The translations under genes were made by a program, and so were the position numbers. The notes below the pieces were generated by a model. It searched no databases and had not been told where the DNA came from. It saw only the letters and a program-made list of their open reading frames with translations. Below are positions 7,375 to 17,485 of a DNA stretch of 64,000 nucleotides, piece by piece. How positions within the stretch are numbered: the first letter of the stretch is position 1; every line of letters starts with the position of its first letter. This stretch comes from Chthoniobacterales bacterium (GTDB lineage Bacteria > Verrucomicrobiota > Verrucomicrobiia > Chthoniobacterales > JACTMZ01). Location: positions 434,001 to 498,000 of the forward strand of contig JAGYIO010000001.1 in the NCBI GenBank assembly GCA_018402585.1, read 5' to 3'.

Positions 7375-9603
7375 ATGCCGACCAAGCCCACCATCATTTA
7401 CACCAAGACCGACGAAGCCCCGTTGCTCGCCACCTATTCCTTCCTCCCGGTCATCCAAGCCTTCACCAAACCGGCGGGGATCGGGGTCGAACTTCGCGAC
7501 ATTTCCCTGGCCGGACGCCTCCTGGCCACTTTTGCCGACCTGCTGCCGGCCGGGCAAAAGAGGGCCGATGCCTTGACCGAACTGGGCGCTCTGACCCTCC
7601 AACCCGGCGCCAACCTGATCAAACTTCCCAACATCAGCGCCTCGGTGCCCCAGCTCAAAGCCGCAATCACCGAGTTGCAGTCGCAGGGGTTTGCCCTCCC
7701 CGACTACCCCGAAACACCCGCCACCGGCGCGGAGCAAGAAGCCAAGGCGCGCTATGACAAAGTGAAAGGCAGCGCGGTCAATCCTGTCCTGCGCGAAGGC
7801 AACTCCGACCGCCGGGCCCCCAAAGCAGTCAAAGCCTATGCCCGCAAGCATCCCCACCAGATGGGGGTATGGTCGCCGGATTCCCAAACCCGCGTGGCCA
7901 GCATGGAGGCGAACGACTTCTTTGCAAACGAGCAATCGGTCACGATCCGCACCGCCACCACGGCGACGATCGAATTCCTCCCCGCCTCCGGAGAACCTCC
8001 GGTTGTTTTGAAGAAAGGGATCAAGCTGGAGGATGGAGAGGTGTTGGATGCGACTTTCATGAGCACCAAAGCTCTGGTCGCATTTTTCGAAAAACAGATC
8101 GCCACCGCGGCCGAACTCGGCCTGCTTTTCTCCCTCCACCTCAAGGCCACCATGATGCAGGTCTCCGACCCTCTGCTCTTCGGGCATGCGGTCAAGGTTT
8201 TCCTCGGCGACTTCATCCCCCGGCACAGCGCCGTACTGGAAGCACTCGGTGTCGATTTCAACCACGGGCTGGGCGACCTCACGGCCAAAATGGGGCTGCT
8301 GCCCGCTGCGGAAAAAGCAGGACTCGAAGCCGCCTTGGCCGCGACGCTGGCCGCCCGTCCGGCGCTGGCCATGGTCAATTCGGACAAAGGGATCACCAAC
8401 CTCCATGTGCCCAGCGATGTGATCGTCGATGCATCGATGCCGGCCATGATCCGCGAAGGCGGCAAGATGTGGAATACCCAGGGCGAGACCCAGGACACCC
8501 TGGCGGTCATTCCGGACAGTTCCTACGCCCCGGTTTACCAGGCGGTCATCGATTTCTGCCGCACCCATGGCGCACTCGATCCGGTCAAGATGGGTTCCGT
8601 GCCCAATGTCGGGCTCATGGCGCAAAAGGCGGAAGAATACGGTTCGCACGACAAGACCTTCGAAATCCCGAGCGATGGCACCATCCGCGTGACCGATGCC
8701 GCGGGCAACCTCCTCACCGCGCACCAGGTGGAGGCGGGCGACGTCTGGCGGGCCTGCCAAACCAAGGACCGGGCGGTCCGCGATTGGGTCAAGTTGGCGG
8801 TCAAACGCGCCCGCGCGAGCGGCGCACCCGCCATCTTCTGGCTGGAGCAACGCCGGGCCCACGATGCAGAACTCATCGCCAAGGTGCAGACCTATCTGCG
8901 GGAGGAGGATACCGCCGGACTTGATCTCCGCATCCTGCCGCCCGCCGCGGCCTGCCGCTTGAGCCTGGAACGTATCGCGGAGGGCAAGGACACCATTTCG
9001 GTGACCGGCAACGTCCTGCGCGACTACCTGACCGACCTTTTCCCCATCCTCGAAGTCGGCACCAGCGCGAAAATGCTCTCCATTGTCCCGCTGATGGGCG
9101 GTGGCGGGCTTTTCGAAACCGGGGCCGGCGGTTCCGCGCCGAAGCACGTGCAGCAATTCACCGCGGAGAACTACTTGCGCTGGGATTCGCTCGGCGAGTT
9201 CTTCGCGCTGGCCGCGTCCTTGGAGCACCTCGCCGAAGTGACCGGCAGCCAAGAGGCCAAAGTCCTCGCCGAGACCCTCGAGACCGCCACGGCGCAATTT
9301 CTCGAGGAAAACAAAAGCCCCGGACGCAAGCTCGGCACACTCGACAACCGCGGCAGCCATTTTTACCTCGCCCTCTTCTGGGCCCGGGCTCTGGCCGGGC
9401 AGACCGATGACCTCGCCCTGCAGAAGCATTTCCTCCCGCTGGCCGGGGAACTCGCGGCTGAGGAAAAGCAAATCACGGACGAGTTGGCCGCGGTGCAGGG
9501 CCAAGCCGTCGATCTCGGCGGTTACTTCCATCCGGACGAAAGCAAAGCCACCGCCGCGATGCGCCCGAGCGCCACCTTCAATCGGATCATCGACGCGGCG
9601 TGA
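7375..9603 (+). CDS. icd: Isocitrate dehydrogenase (NADP+), monomeric type
   Basis: The 742-residue protein is full length for the monomeric isocitrate dehydrogenase family, which is unrelated in length to the approximately 420-residue dimeric enzyme. Family stretches include [19 protein letters not shown] at the N-terminus, [37 protein letters not shown], and [18 protein letters not shown] near the C-terminus. It oxidatively decarboxylates isocitrate to 2-oxoglutarate with NADP+ in the TCA cycle, in the cytoplasm. It is convergent with glmS, with only 59 bp between the stops. Codon use resembles the neighbours and nothing suggests recent transfer. Confidence 0.95.
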   Translation: MPTKPTIIYTKTDEAPLLATYSFLPVIQAFTKPAGIGVELRDISLAGRLLATFADLLPAGQKRADALTELGALTLQPGANLIKLPNISASVPQLKAAITELQSQGFALPDYPETPATGAEQEAKARYDKVKGSAVNPVLREGNSDRRAPKAVKAYARKHPHQMGVWSPDSQTRVASMEANDFFANEQSVTIRTATTATIEFLPASGEPPVVLKKGIKLEDGEVLDATFMSTKALVAFFEKQIATAAELGLLFSLHLKATMMQVSDPLLFGHAVKVFLGDFIPRHSAVLEALGVDFNHGLGDLTAKMGLLPAAEKAGLEAALAATLAARPALAMVNSDKGITNLHVPSDVIVDASMPAMIREGGKMWNTQGETQDTLAVIPDSSYAPVYQAVIDFCRTHGALDPVKMGSVPNVGLMAQKAEEYGSHDKTFEIPSDGTIRVTDAAGNLLTAHQVEAGDVWRACQTKDRAVRDWVKLAVKRARASGAPAIFWLEQRRAHDAELIAKVQTYLREEDTAGLDLRILPPAAACRLSLERIAEGKDTISVTGNVLRDYLTDLFPILEVGTSAKMLSIVPLMGGGGLFETGAGGSAPKHVQQFTAENYLRWDSLGEFFALAASLEHLAEVTGSQEAKVLAETLETATAQFLEENKSPGRKLGTLDNRGSHFYLALFWARALAGQTDDLALQKHFLPLAGELAAEEKQITDELAAVQGQAVDLGGYFHPDESKATAAMRPSATFNRIIDAA

Positions 9604-9662
9604 AGCCCGGCTGGCCGCGCGGGCGGTTGTCTCCGCTGCCGGGAAACCGCCGGCCGCCAAGC

Positions 9663-11510
9663 TCACTCCACCGTCACGCTCTTGGCCAGATTGCGCGGCT
9701 GGTCCACGTCGCAACCGCGATTCAAGGCAATGTGGTAGGAGAGCAGTTGGAGAGGAATCACGGTCAGCACCGGCATGAGCCAATCCGGCGCGGCCGGGAC
9801 CCACAAGGTGTCGTCGGTGATCTCCGCCAATTCGCGATGGCCCTCCGTGCCGACCCCGATGACCGGACCCTTGCGGGCGCGGACTTCCTGGATGTTGCTC
9901 GCGTTTTTTCCGAAGAGGGCATCGTCGGGCGCGATGAACACGGACGGCATATCGGGATTGATCAGCGCAATAACGCCGTGTTTCAGCTCCGCGCTCGGGT
10001 AACCCGAGGCGGACATATAGCTGATCTCCTTGAGTTTGAGCGCGGCCTCCATCGCGACCGGATATTGGAACTGGCGCCCCATGAAGAGCATGCCGTGGGC
10101 GTTCTCGTATTTTTCCGCGATCTCCGGCAGGCGCGGGTTCATCTCGAGCACCCGGGCCACTTTCTCCGGCAATTTTTCCATCTCCTCGATGATGCGGAGA
10201 CCGTCCGAACTGGAGAGATTCCGGATGCGGCCCATGAGGAGCGACAAGAGGGTGAGGATCGTGACCTGCGAGGTGAACGACTTGGTCGCCGCCACCCCGA
10301 TCTCCGGCCCGGCGTGCATGTAAACCCCGCCGTCGCTCTCGCGCGCGATGGTGCTGGCCACATTATTGCAAATGCCGAGGGTGCGGTGTCCCTTGCGCTG
10401 GCTCTCCCGCAACGCCGCCAGGGTATCGGCCGTCTCGCCGCTCTGGCTGATGACAAAGGACAAGGTGTATTTGTCCATCGGCATGTTGCGGTAACGGAAC
10501 TCGCTGGCGATTTCCACCTCGGTGGGGAGGCAAGCCAGACTTTCCATCAGATACTCCCCGACCACCGCGGCATGGTAGGCCGTGCCGCAGCCGATGAGGA
10601 CAATGCGTTCGACCTCGCGCAACTGCGCGGGGGTCATGTTGAGTCCACCCAGTTTGGCCGTGGCCTCCTCCGCCGAAAGGCGTCCGCGCATCGCGTCGCG
10701 CACTGATGAGGCCTGCTCGTAGATCTCCTTGAGCATGTAGTGCGCATAGTCGCCCTTGGAAACTTCCTCCGCCTCGAAATCAACCCTGCTGATCTCGTAA
10801 TCCTGGCCATCGCCGGCCAGCGACTGGATTTGAAAATTGTCGGGGCGGAGCACGACAATTTCAAAATCCTTCAAATAGACCACGTCGCGCGTGTGGTTGA
10901 CCAAGGCCAACGGGTCGCTGGCCAGGAAATTCTCGCCCTTGCCCACCCCGAGCACGAGCGGACTGCCCCGCCGCGCCCCGACAAGCAGATCCGGCACATC
11001 GCGGTGCATCAGGGCAATCCCGTAAGTCCCGTGCACCTCGCGCAAGGCCAGACGCACCGCCTCGACCAGATGATCGGCCGAGGGCTCACCGAGTTGGATC
11101 GCATATTTGCCGATAAGGTGGGCCAGCACCTCGGTGTCGGTTTCAGAAAGAAAGACGTGCCCCTCGCGCTCCAGTCCGGCGCGCAGTTTCAGGTAGTTTT
11201 CGATCACTCCATTGTGCACCAGCACGATACGGCCGCTCTGATCGGCATGCGGGTGGGCGTTCTCCCCGGTGACCGCACCATGCGTGGCCCAGCGCGTGTG
11301 GCTGATCCCGCGGTTGCCCTGCGCCGGTTCGTCGGCCACCAATTGCGCCAAATTCTGGATGCGGCCGACCGCTTTGCGGATCTGGAGCGTTCCATTGTTG
11401 CCCAAGGCCAGCCCCGCTGAGTCGTAACCCCGGTATTCCAAGCGGCGCAGCCCGTCCAAAAGAATGGGCGCTGCTTCAGCCGGGCCAACGTAACCGATAA
11501 TACCGCACAT
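9663..11510 (-). CDS. glmS: Glutamine-fructose-6-phosphate aminotransferase
   Basis: The 615-residue protein is the usual GlmS length. The N-terminal class II glutaminase domain begins MCGIIGYVG with nucleophile Cys2, which fixes the start at 11510, and has LEYRGYDSAGLA. Two SIS sugar-isomerase domains follow (about 290-430 and 460-600), with CGTAYHAAVVG and SQSGETADTLAAL. The C-terminus DQPRNLAKSVTVE is the conserved family end. It makes glucosamine-6-phosphate from fructose-6-phosphate and glutamine, the first step to UDP-GlcNAc, peptidoglycan and LPS. It is divergent from glgC, which uses the same sugar-phosphate pool. No glmS ribozyme is visible in the 118-bp gap. Confidence 0.97.
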   Translation of the reverse strand: MCGIIGYVGPAEAAPILLDGLRRLEYRGYDSAGLALGNNGTLQIRKAVGRIQNLAQLVADEPAQGNRGISHTRWATHGAVTGENAHPHADQSGRIVLVHNGVIENYLKLRAGLEREGHVFLSETDTEVLAHLIGKYAIQLGEPSADHLVEAVRLALREVHGTYGIALMHRDVPDLLVGARRGSPLVLGVGKGENFLASDPLALVNHTRDVVYLKDFEIVVLRPDNFQIQSLAGDGQDYEISRVDFEAEEVSKGDYAHYMLKEIYEQASSVRDAMRGRLSAEEATAKLGGLNMTPAQLREVERIVLIGCGTAYHAAVVGEYLMESLACLPTEVEIASEFRYRNMPMDKYTLSFVISQSGETADTLAALRESQRKGHRTLGICNNVASTIARESDGGVYMHAGPEIGVAATKSFTSQVTILTLLSLLMGRIRNLSSSDGLRIIEEMEKLPEKVARVLEMNPRLPEIAEKYENAHGMLFMGRQFQYPVAMEAALKLKEISYMSASGYPSAELKHGVIALINPDMPSVFIAPDDALFGKNASNIQEVRARKGPVIGVGTEGHRELAEITDDTLWVPAAPDWLMPVLTVIPLQLLSYHIALNRGCDVDQPRNLAKSVTVE

Positions 11511-11628
11511 GATTGCCCGATCACCATGCGTCATCGGCCCGCGGGTGGCAACTGCGGGAATCACCCCACCCGGGCGAAAGGCAAATCGCGGCGTGACATC
11601 CGCCCCTCTTTGCGCGAACCCATGAGGC

Positions 11629-12936
11629 GTGACCGCGGATCTAGATGCCCCCCGGGTCGGCGCCGCCCTGGCGCGGACCCTGGGCATTATTATGGGGGGC
11701 GGGGCGGGCCAGAGGCTTTTTCCGCTGACCAAAGACCGTTCCAAGCCGGCGGTTCCCCTCGGCGGCAAATACCGTCTGGTCGACATCCCGATCAGCAATT
11801 GCCTCAACTCGGGCATCCGCAGCATCTACGTGCTCACCCAGTTCAATACCGCCTCGCTCCACCAGCACATCAACGGCACCTATAAGTTCGACATCTTCAG
11901 CGCGGGCAGCTTTGTCGAGATCCTCGCCGCCCAACAAACCCCGACCGGCGCCGGCTGGTATCAAGGGACGGCCGATGCGGTGCGGCAAAACCTGAACTAC
12001 TTCCTGGAGAAACCGTGGGACTATTACCTCGTCCTGAGCGGCGACCAGCTTTACCAGATGGATTTCCGCGAGCTGATCGAAAGCCACCTCGCCTCCGGGG
12101 CCGACCTGACCATCGCCACCTTGCCGGTCAACCGCCAAGACGCGACCGGATTCGGCATCATGCAAACCGACGAGGCGCGGCGCATCACGCGATTCGTGGA
12201 GAAACCGACCGAGCCCGCCCTGCTCGACGGCCTGCGCATTCCCGGCCCGCTCCTCGCCGAACTCGGCCTCGTGCCGGGCAGCGATTATTATCAGGCTTCC
12301 ATGGGTATTTACCTGTTCAACCGCTCGGTCCTTGCCGCCTGCCTCGACAACAAGCTGGACGACTTCGGCAAAAACATCATCCCGGCTGCCATCTCGGACC
12401 GGCGTGTCCAAGCGCACATTTTCCAGGGTTACTGGGAAGATATCGGGACCATCCGCTCCTTTTTCGAAGCCAACCTCGCACTTTCCGAAGTCGAACCCTC
12501 CTTCAGCTTCTACCGGCACGACGCGGTCATTTATTCGCGGCCGCGATTTCTCCCCGCGAGCAAAATCAACAGCGCCACGATCCATCGCGCCGTGGTCTCC
12601 GACGGTTGCATCATCACCGAGGCCACCCTCGAACGCTGCGTGGTGGGGATCCGCAGCGTCATCGAGACCGGCGCCGTGCTGCGCAATGTGGTCATGATGG
12701 GCGCGGACTTCTACGAATCGCAGAGCTCCGCTCCCCCCGGCACACCCCCGATCGGCATCGGACGGAACACGACAATCACCGACGCCATCGTCGACAAGAA
12801 CGCCCGCATCGGCGAAGGCGTGGTGATCAGGCCGGAGGGCAAACCTCCGGAATACAATGGCGACAACTACTACATCCGCGACGGCATCATCATCATTCCG
12901 AAAAATGCCGTCATCCCCGACGGCACCTCGATCTGA
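11629..12936 (+). CDS. glgC: Glucose-1-phosphate adenylyltransferase (ADP-glucose pyrophosphorylase)
   Basis: The 435-residue protein carries the GlgC nucleotidyltransferase signature (IMGGGAGQRLFPLTKDRSKPAV, seen as two overlapping parts), then KYRLVDIPISNCLNSGI, WYQGTADAVRQNL, LSGDQLYQMDF and FVEKPTEPA. It ends in a left-handed beta-helix domain (about 310-435). It makes ADP-glucose from ATP and glucose-1-phosphate, the committed step of bacterial glycogen synthesis. An in-frame stop at 11623-11625 and the absence of an early ATG make the GTG at 11629 the likely start. The sugar porter gene follows 28 bp later on the same strand. Confidence 0.96.
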   Translation: MTADLDAPRVGAALARTLGIIMGGGAGQRLFPLTKDRSKPAVPLGGKYRLVDIPISNCLNSGIRSIYVLTQFNTASLHQHINGTYKFDIFSAGSFVEILAAQQTPTGAGWYQGTADAVRQNLNYFLEKPWDYYLVLSGDQLYQMDFRELIESHLASGADLTIATLPVNRQDATGFGIMQTDEARRITRFVEKPTEPALLDGLRIPGPLLAELGLVPGSDYYQASMGIYLFNRSVLAACLDNKLDDFGKNIIPAAISDRRVQAHIFQGYWEDIGTIRSFFEANLALSEVEPSFSFYRHDAVIYSRPRFLPASKINSATIHRAVVSDGCIITEATLERCVVGIRSVIETGAVLRNVVMMGADFYESQSSAPPGTPPIGIGRNTTITDAIVDKNARIGEGVVIRPEGKPPEYNGDNYYIRDGIIIIPKNAVIPDGTSI

Positions 12937-12964
12937 TCCCACTCCCTCCATCCTCCCCTCCCCC

Positions 12965-14476
12965 ATGTCCTCCTCCCCCCCACCCGCCGCGCCGGCGATT
13001 TCCGGCAAAACCAAACCAATTGTTTACTTTGTCGGCCTGACCGCCGCACTGGCCGGACTCCTCTTCGGTCTCGATGTCGGGGTCATTTCCGGCGCGAACG
13101 TATTTATCCAGAAAGATTTCGGGGTCGACGACCACACCGTGGAGAACATCGTCAGCTCCCTGCTCTGGGGTGCGGTTTTCGGCGTGCTGATCAGCGGATT
13201 TTTTTCCCTCCGCCTCGGTCGCCGCGGCACCATCCTGATCAGTGCCCTGGTCTTCGCCGTCGGCTCCATCCTCTGCTCCATGGCTCCTTCGGCCGGTGCG
13301 CTCATCGCCGCGCGCTTCTTCCTCGGTATCGCGGTGGGCATGGCCTCGTTTGTCGCCCCGCTTTACCTCTCGGAAATCGCCCCGCAAAACGTCCGCGGCG
13401 CGCTTATTGCCATGTATCAGCTGATGATCACCATCGGCATCGTGCTGGCCTTTCTCAGCGACACCTTTTTCTCCACCTACGCCAATCTCCAACCGCTGGC
13501 CGCCGAAATGAGCCAATCGCTCAGCACTCTGGCCGGCGGACGCGGACAAATGGTCATGCAGGCCTATTTCGCCATGCCTTGGCGATGGATGCTCGGGATC
13601 ATCGCCGTGCCGGCCGTGCTCATGTTTCTCGGTATGCTTTTTCTCCCGGAAAGCCCGCGCTGGCTGGTCCTGAAAAAACGCGGCCCCCAAGCACTCCAAG
13701 TGCTCCGCCGTCTGGCCAACAGCGACGCGGAGGCGGAACGCGAATTCGCCGAGATCGAGTCGAGCCTCAGGATCAAACAAAAGGGCTTTTCCCTCTTCCG
13801 CGAGAACCGCAACTTCCGCCGCGCCGTTTTCCTCGGCGTCGGTTTGCAGGTCATCCAGCAATTTACCGGCATCAATGTGATCATGTATTACGCCCCCCGC
13901 ATCCTGCAGGAAGCCGGCTTCAACACCACGGCCGAGCAGATGTGGGGCACGGTCCTGATCGGCACGATCAACGTGCTCGCCACCTTCATTGCCATCGCTT
14001 TTGTCGACCGGTTGGGACGCAAACCGATGATGTTCGCCGGGTTTCTTGTCATGGGCCTCGGCATGCTCTCGCTCGGCTCCCTCTTCCACTTGGGCCTCGG
14101 CGGCCACCCGGACGGAGGACTGACCATGAGCTACCTCGCCGTTGCTGCGCTCGTCGTCTTCATCATCGGCTTCGCCATGAGCGCCGGACCGATCATCTGG
14201 ATCCTCTGCGCGGAAATTTTCCCGCTGGCCGGACGCGATTTCGGCATCACCTGCAGCACGGTGACCAATTGGACGGCCAATGCCCTTGTCGGCATGACCT
14301 TCCTCACCATGTTGAACAGCCTCGGCCCCGGGAACACCTTCCTGCTCTATGGAGCGCTCAATGCCGTCTTCATTGTCTTCTTCCTCGCTCTCGTGCCCGA
14401 GACCAAGGGCGTCTCCCTCGAGTCGATCGAGGAGAAGCTCCTCGCCGGCGCCCCGCTGAAAAATATCGGCCGCTGA
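12965..14476 (+). CDS. Sugar porter family MFS transporter
   Basis: The 503-residue protein has twelve predicted membrane helices and the sugar porter signatures: GLLFGLDVGVISGA in helix 1, LGRRGTILIS after helix 2, PLYLSEIAP, LPESPRWLVLKKR in the central loop, LQVIQQFTGINVIMYYAP in helix 7, DRLGRKPMM, and PETKGVSLESIEEKL at the C-terminus. It probably imports a hexose or pentose by proton symport. A 14-residue Ser/Pro-rich N-terminus precedes the first helix. It follows glgC on the same strand, linking sugar uptake with glycogen synthesis. The exact sugar cannot be read from sequence. Confidence 0.93.
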   Translation: MSSSPPPAAPAISGKTKPIVYFVGLTAALAGLLFGLDVGVISGANVFIQKDFGVDDHTVENIVSSLLWGAVFGVLISGFFSLRLGRRGTILISALVFAVGSILCSMAPSAGALIAARFFLGIAVGMASFVAPLYLSEIAPQNVRGALIAMYQLMITIGIVLAFLSDTFFSTYANLQPLAAEMSQSLSTLAGGRGQMVMQAYFAMPWRWMLGIIAVPAVLMFLGMLFLPESPRWLVLKKRGPQALQVLRRLANSDAEAEREFAEIESSLRIKQKGFSLFRENRNFRRAVFLGVGLQVIQQFTGINVIMYYAPRILQEAGFNTTAEQMWGTVLIGTINVLATFIAIAFVDRLGRKPMMFAGFLVMGLGMLSLGSLFHLGLGGHPDGGLTMSYLAVAALVVFIIGFAMSAGPIIWILCAEIFPLAGRDFGITCSTVTNWTANALVGMTFLTMLNSLGPGNTFLLYGALNAVFIVFFLALVPETKGVSLESIEEKLLAGAPLKNIGR

Positions 14477-14564
14477 TCAAGCGAGCGACTTTGCCACCAC
14501 GCAACTTCTTGGCCCGTGGCTTCCGCCGGCCCGGAGAGGGTCGCGCGGCTTGGCTTGACCCGGG

Positions 14565-15152
14565 TCAATCCTCGATCTTCACCGGCGTGTCCTGTTTGAC
14601 GCGCTGAAATATGAGCGGCGCAATATAGGCCGGCAAGCGCACCGCGCGGTCCGCGGAAGGATAACCCGGCAAGCGTCCGGCATGCAGGGCCAGCCCGTCA
14701 TCATCGAGGCGTAGAAAATACCGCACCGGCACCGGGCGGAAGGTGGTGCCGCTCGGGGCCGCGTCGATCCGGGTGCTCGCGCCATGACGGACCGCATTGC
14801 CCTCGCGATCGACAAAATCCCCGTACAAATTCGAGCTTTGCTCTGTGGCCTTCTCTTTCACGCTGAAGTCTCCGGTCGGGGTTTGGCCGCGACGCTTTCC
14901 CGTGGAGACCGGGGCATCGATCGCCACTTCCTCCTCCACGTAGAGATAAACCCGCTGCCGGCCGAGAGAGACCACGATCCGCGTGTTCTCCGGAGTCGCG
15001 CGGTCCAAGACGCGCGGTACGACCTTCGGGGGATCCTGCGCGACGATCAGCTCACCGGGACCCCGAATTCCCGCTTCGGATGCCTCCTCGGCCCATGCCG
15101 GCGCAACGGCCAAGACCGCGGCCCCCAGCGCAAACCTGAGCAGATTTCCCAT
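14565..15152 (-). CDS. L,D-transpeptidase-fold (YkuD) protein with degenerate active site
   Basis: The 195-residue protein starts with a signal peptide (cleavage expected after APAWA, about residue 22). A YkuD-like domain follows, with RIVVSLGRQRVYLYVEEEVAIDAPVST, GQTPTGDFSV, and LALHAGRLPGYP near the C-terminus. Active L,D-transpeptidases have a final SHGC(V/I)RLP motif; here the equivalent stretch reads SADRAVRLP, so both the His-Gly pair and the nucleophile Cys are replaced (Cys to Ala). The fold and the upstream His remain. It is therefore likely a non-catalytic peptidoglycan-binding relative, or it uses other chemistry. It is divergent from a large membrane-anchored Ig-like protein, with 57 bp between the starts. 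Confidence 0.85.
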   Translation of the reverse strand: MGNLLRFALGAAVLAVAPAWAEEASEAGIRGPGELIVAQDPPKVVPRVLDRATPENTRIVVSLGRQRVYLYVEEEVAIDAPVSTGKRRGQTPTGDFSVKEKATEQSSNLYGDFVDREGNAVRHGASTRIDAAPSGTTFRPVPVRYFLRLDDDGLALHAGRLPGYPSADRAVRLPAYIAPLIFQRVKQDTPVKIED

Positions 15153-15209
15153 CACCCGCAAAATAGGGTTCGCCTCGCCTTTTTCCAACCCATTTGCTTC
15201 TCTGGCCCG

Positions 15210-17459
15210 GTGAGTGTCCGCCTCTTCGCTTGCCTGGCGATTTTCTGCGCCGCGCAGCTTGCGGACAGCCCGGCGAAAAAACCGGAACGCGTTTCGCCCA
15301 AAGCCGTAAATGTCGAAGTCGAAGTCGCGCGGGGGGGGAGCGTGCGCATTCCCTTGCGCGGGTTCGAACGCAATCTCAACCCGCTGACCGCCCGACCGCT
15401 GACCCGGCCGCAGCACGGCCGACTCTCGCCAGTCGAACAAAACAAGGGCCCGGAGCGCCAAGGGCCCGCTTACCTCACCTACACCCACGGTGACGATGAA
15501 GATTCGGTCAGCGATACCTTCGCCTTCGAGGTCAAGGCCGGGATGACCGGACGAACCGGCCGCGGGCGCGTCATGATCAAGATCATCGACGCCAGCCCGG
15601 TGTTATCCATCACCCCGGAACTGCTTGATTTCGGACCGGCCGCACTGGGAGATCCCCCGACTCGGCGCGTGGTGGAGTTGGCCAACATCGGCGGCGGCGT
15701 TCTCACCGGGTTCCTCCGACCAACCGAACCGTTTGTGCTGCAGGACGAGGGGAGCTTTGTTCTGCGCCGCGGCGAGAAAACCCGCATCCCCCTGCTCTTT
15801 GCCCCGGAACGGGCCGGTGAATTCGTTTTCCGCCTCCAACCGGTCGCCGGCGACCCGGCCTTGCTCATCCTCAAAGGCCTGGCTCTTCCGCCGCTCGCGC
15901 TCGAGATTGCGGAGCAAACATTTTTACCCAACTTAGACCAGTCACGCAGCGCCCTCGTCGTGGTGAAAAACCAGTCGGCGCTGCCGCGCACCGTATCCAT
16001 TGGCCTTCCGCCGGAGAGCCCGCTCGAAGCGGTGGCCGACTTTGCCCTTGAGCCGGGCGAAAGTGCAGAGGTCAACCTGCGCATCCCGGCTGAGCGCAAA
16101 GCATACCTGCCGCCCTTCGACGTCCGCTTCGAAAGTGCAGGGCAGGCCGAGTTGCGCGAATTCAGCGCTCCCGCCATCCCGGCCGCACTTGAGGTCAGTG
16201 CGGAGCTTGACTTCGGGGCAGTCAGACCCGGCTCCGTAGCCACCGCTACCCTGATTCTCGGCAATGCTGGCGGCACACCCGCTGAAGGCAAATTGCTTTT
16301 GCCCGCATCAATCAGTCCGGCCAACGGGGCCACAGCTTTCACTCTTTCCCCCGGAAAGAAACTGCCCATCCCACTGGAACTGCGCCTCAAGCCGGGCCAA
16401 GCCCTTCCCACTGAGATGTCCGTCACCCTGCTCGGAAAAGAAGTCGTCGTGAAGGTCACCGCGCGTCAAATCCGGCCCGCCCCTGCGCCGACCCCAACTC
16501 CTCCGCCGACCCCAATTCCTCCGCCTCCGGCCCCAGATTTTGTCCTCAACATCGACATCCGCTACGAAACAACCCCCGAAGGCCCGGCTCTCATTTGGGT
16601 CGAAAAACCGGGTTGGCTGGATTTCGTCCTCGAGCACCGCGCCGGAAGGACTAGCGCGTGGCAAAACTACCGCCGGCCCGAACCGCCAGGAGGATTGCTC
16701 GGGTGGCTGCAGGGCCTGGCCGACGGGATTCGCCAACGCCTCGATACGCCGATCGAAAGACCCGACCCCACGAAAGAGCTTTCCAACGACGCACCCACCG
16801 GCCGACAACTCATCGCAGAGTCCCCTCTCGGCACCGATGAATGGCGTCTCGTCGCCAGACCCGAGGGCGGCGCCGCGCGGCCCGCGTCCGTGCCGTTCCA
16901 GATCCGCGATCACCAACTCGTCGACCTCGCAGAGCAGCCTGCTCCTCGCCCAGCGCCCTCGGCCGCCGCGCCCCCGACCACCCGCAGAAATGGCCGAGAA
17001 ACCGCCATGGCCTCCGCCGGCAGCAAACCCGAAGGGAACGGCGCCTTCTTGCAGATCGCCTTCGCGCCCGAGCTTGAGGTCCGCAGCTTCCGCCTCGAGC
17101 GCGGCGCGATGGTTGCCCCCCTTGAGCCGAAAACCGGCATGCCCGGCGCGCCCACATTTGAAATTCTCGACCCACCCGAAGCGACCGTGGAAATCCTCGG
17201 CCTCGCGGAGGCGGAATCCGCGGGACGCCAGCTGACGGTGTGTGCCGCCCGCATCGAGGGCCTGCCCGCCGGGACACGCACCTATTGGCGCGCCGTTCCG
17301 TCTGGACCATCGGGCGAGCTTGCGCCAACCAATGTGTTCCTGGTCGACACCCTCCCCCTGCCCCCTTTTCCCTGGCAAACCGTGGCGATCGGCGCGCTCT
17401 GCGCCCTGCTCGCCGGGGTGCTTTACCTCCGCTGGCGCCTCAACCGTCCTCCTTCCTGA
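15210..17459 (+). CDS. Large envelope protein with ASH/Ig-like repeats and C-terminal membrane anchor
   Basis: From a GTG at 15210 the product is 749 residues. It has an N-terminal signal sequence (VRLFACLAIFCAAQLA), a cadherin-like/Ig region (about 30-125), and repeated beta-sandwich domains of the ASH or choice-of-anchor-D type (about 130-430; for example TPELLDFGPAALGDPPTRRV and LDFGAVRPGSVATATL). A Pro-rich hinge of TPTPPP type (about 435-455), a less recognisable C-terminal region, one membrane helix (about 720-742) and a short basic tail complete it. ASH domains are protein- or filament-binding modules. No catalytic motif is visible. It heads a row of envelope genes with the downstream lipoprotein and GYF-domain protein. 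Function unknown. Confidence 0.75.
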   Translation: MSVRLFACLAIFCAAQLADSPAKKPERVSPKAVNVEVEVARGGSVRIPLRGFERNLNPLTARPLTRPQHGRLSPVEQNKGPERQGPAYLTYTHGDDEDSVSDTFAFEVKAGMTGRTGRGRVMIKIIDASPVLSITPELLDFGPAALGDPPTRRVVELANIGGGVLTGFLRPTEPFVLQDEGSFVLRRGEKTRIPLLFAPERAGEFVFRLQPVAGDPALLILKGLALPPLALEIAEQTFLPNLDQSRSALVVVKNQSALPRTVSIGLPPESPLEAVADFALEPGESAEVNLRIPAERKAYLPPFDVRFESAGQAELREFSAPAIPAALEVSAELDFGAVRPGSVATATLILGNAGGTPAEGKLLLPASISPANGATAFTLSPGKKLPIPLELRLKPGQALPTEMSVTLLGKEVVVKVTARQIRPAPAPTPTPPPTPIPPPPAPDFVLNIDIRYETTPEGPALIWVEKPGWLDFVLEHRAGRTSAWQNYRRPEPPGGLLGWLQGLADGIRQRLDTPIERPDPTKELSNDAPTGRQLIAESPLGTDEWRLVARPEGGAARPASVPFQIRDHQLVDLAEQPAPRPAPSAAAPPTTRRNGRETAMASAGSKPEGNGAFLQIAFAPELEVRSFRLERGAMVAPLEPKTGMPGAPTFEILDPPEATVEILGLAEAESAGRQLTVCAARIEGLPAGTRTYWRAVPSGPSGELAPTNVFLVDTLPLPPFPWQTVAIGALCALLAGVLYLRWRLNRPPS

Positions 17460-17485
17460 GCGGCCCACTGCCCCCAATCTTGGTC

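Noticed and set aside
11511-11628. glmS ribozyme upstream of glmS
   Set aside because: The gap is only 118 bp to the divergent glgC start and no ribozyme core is visible. The glmS ribozyme is mainly found in Firmicutes.
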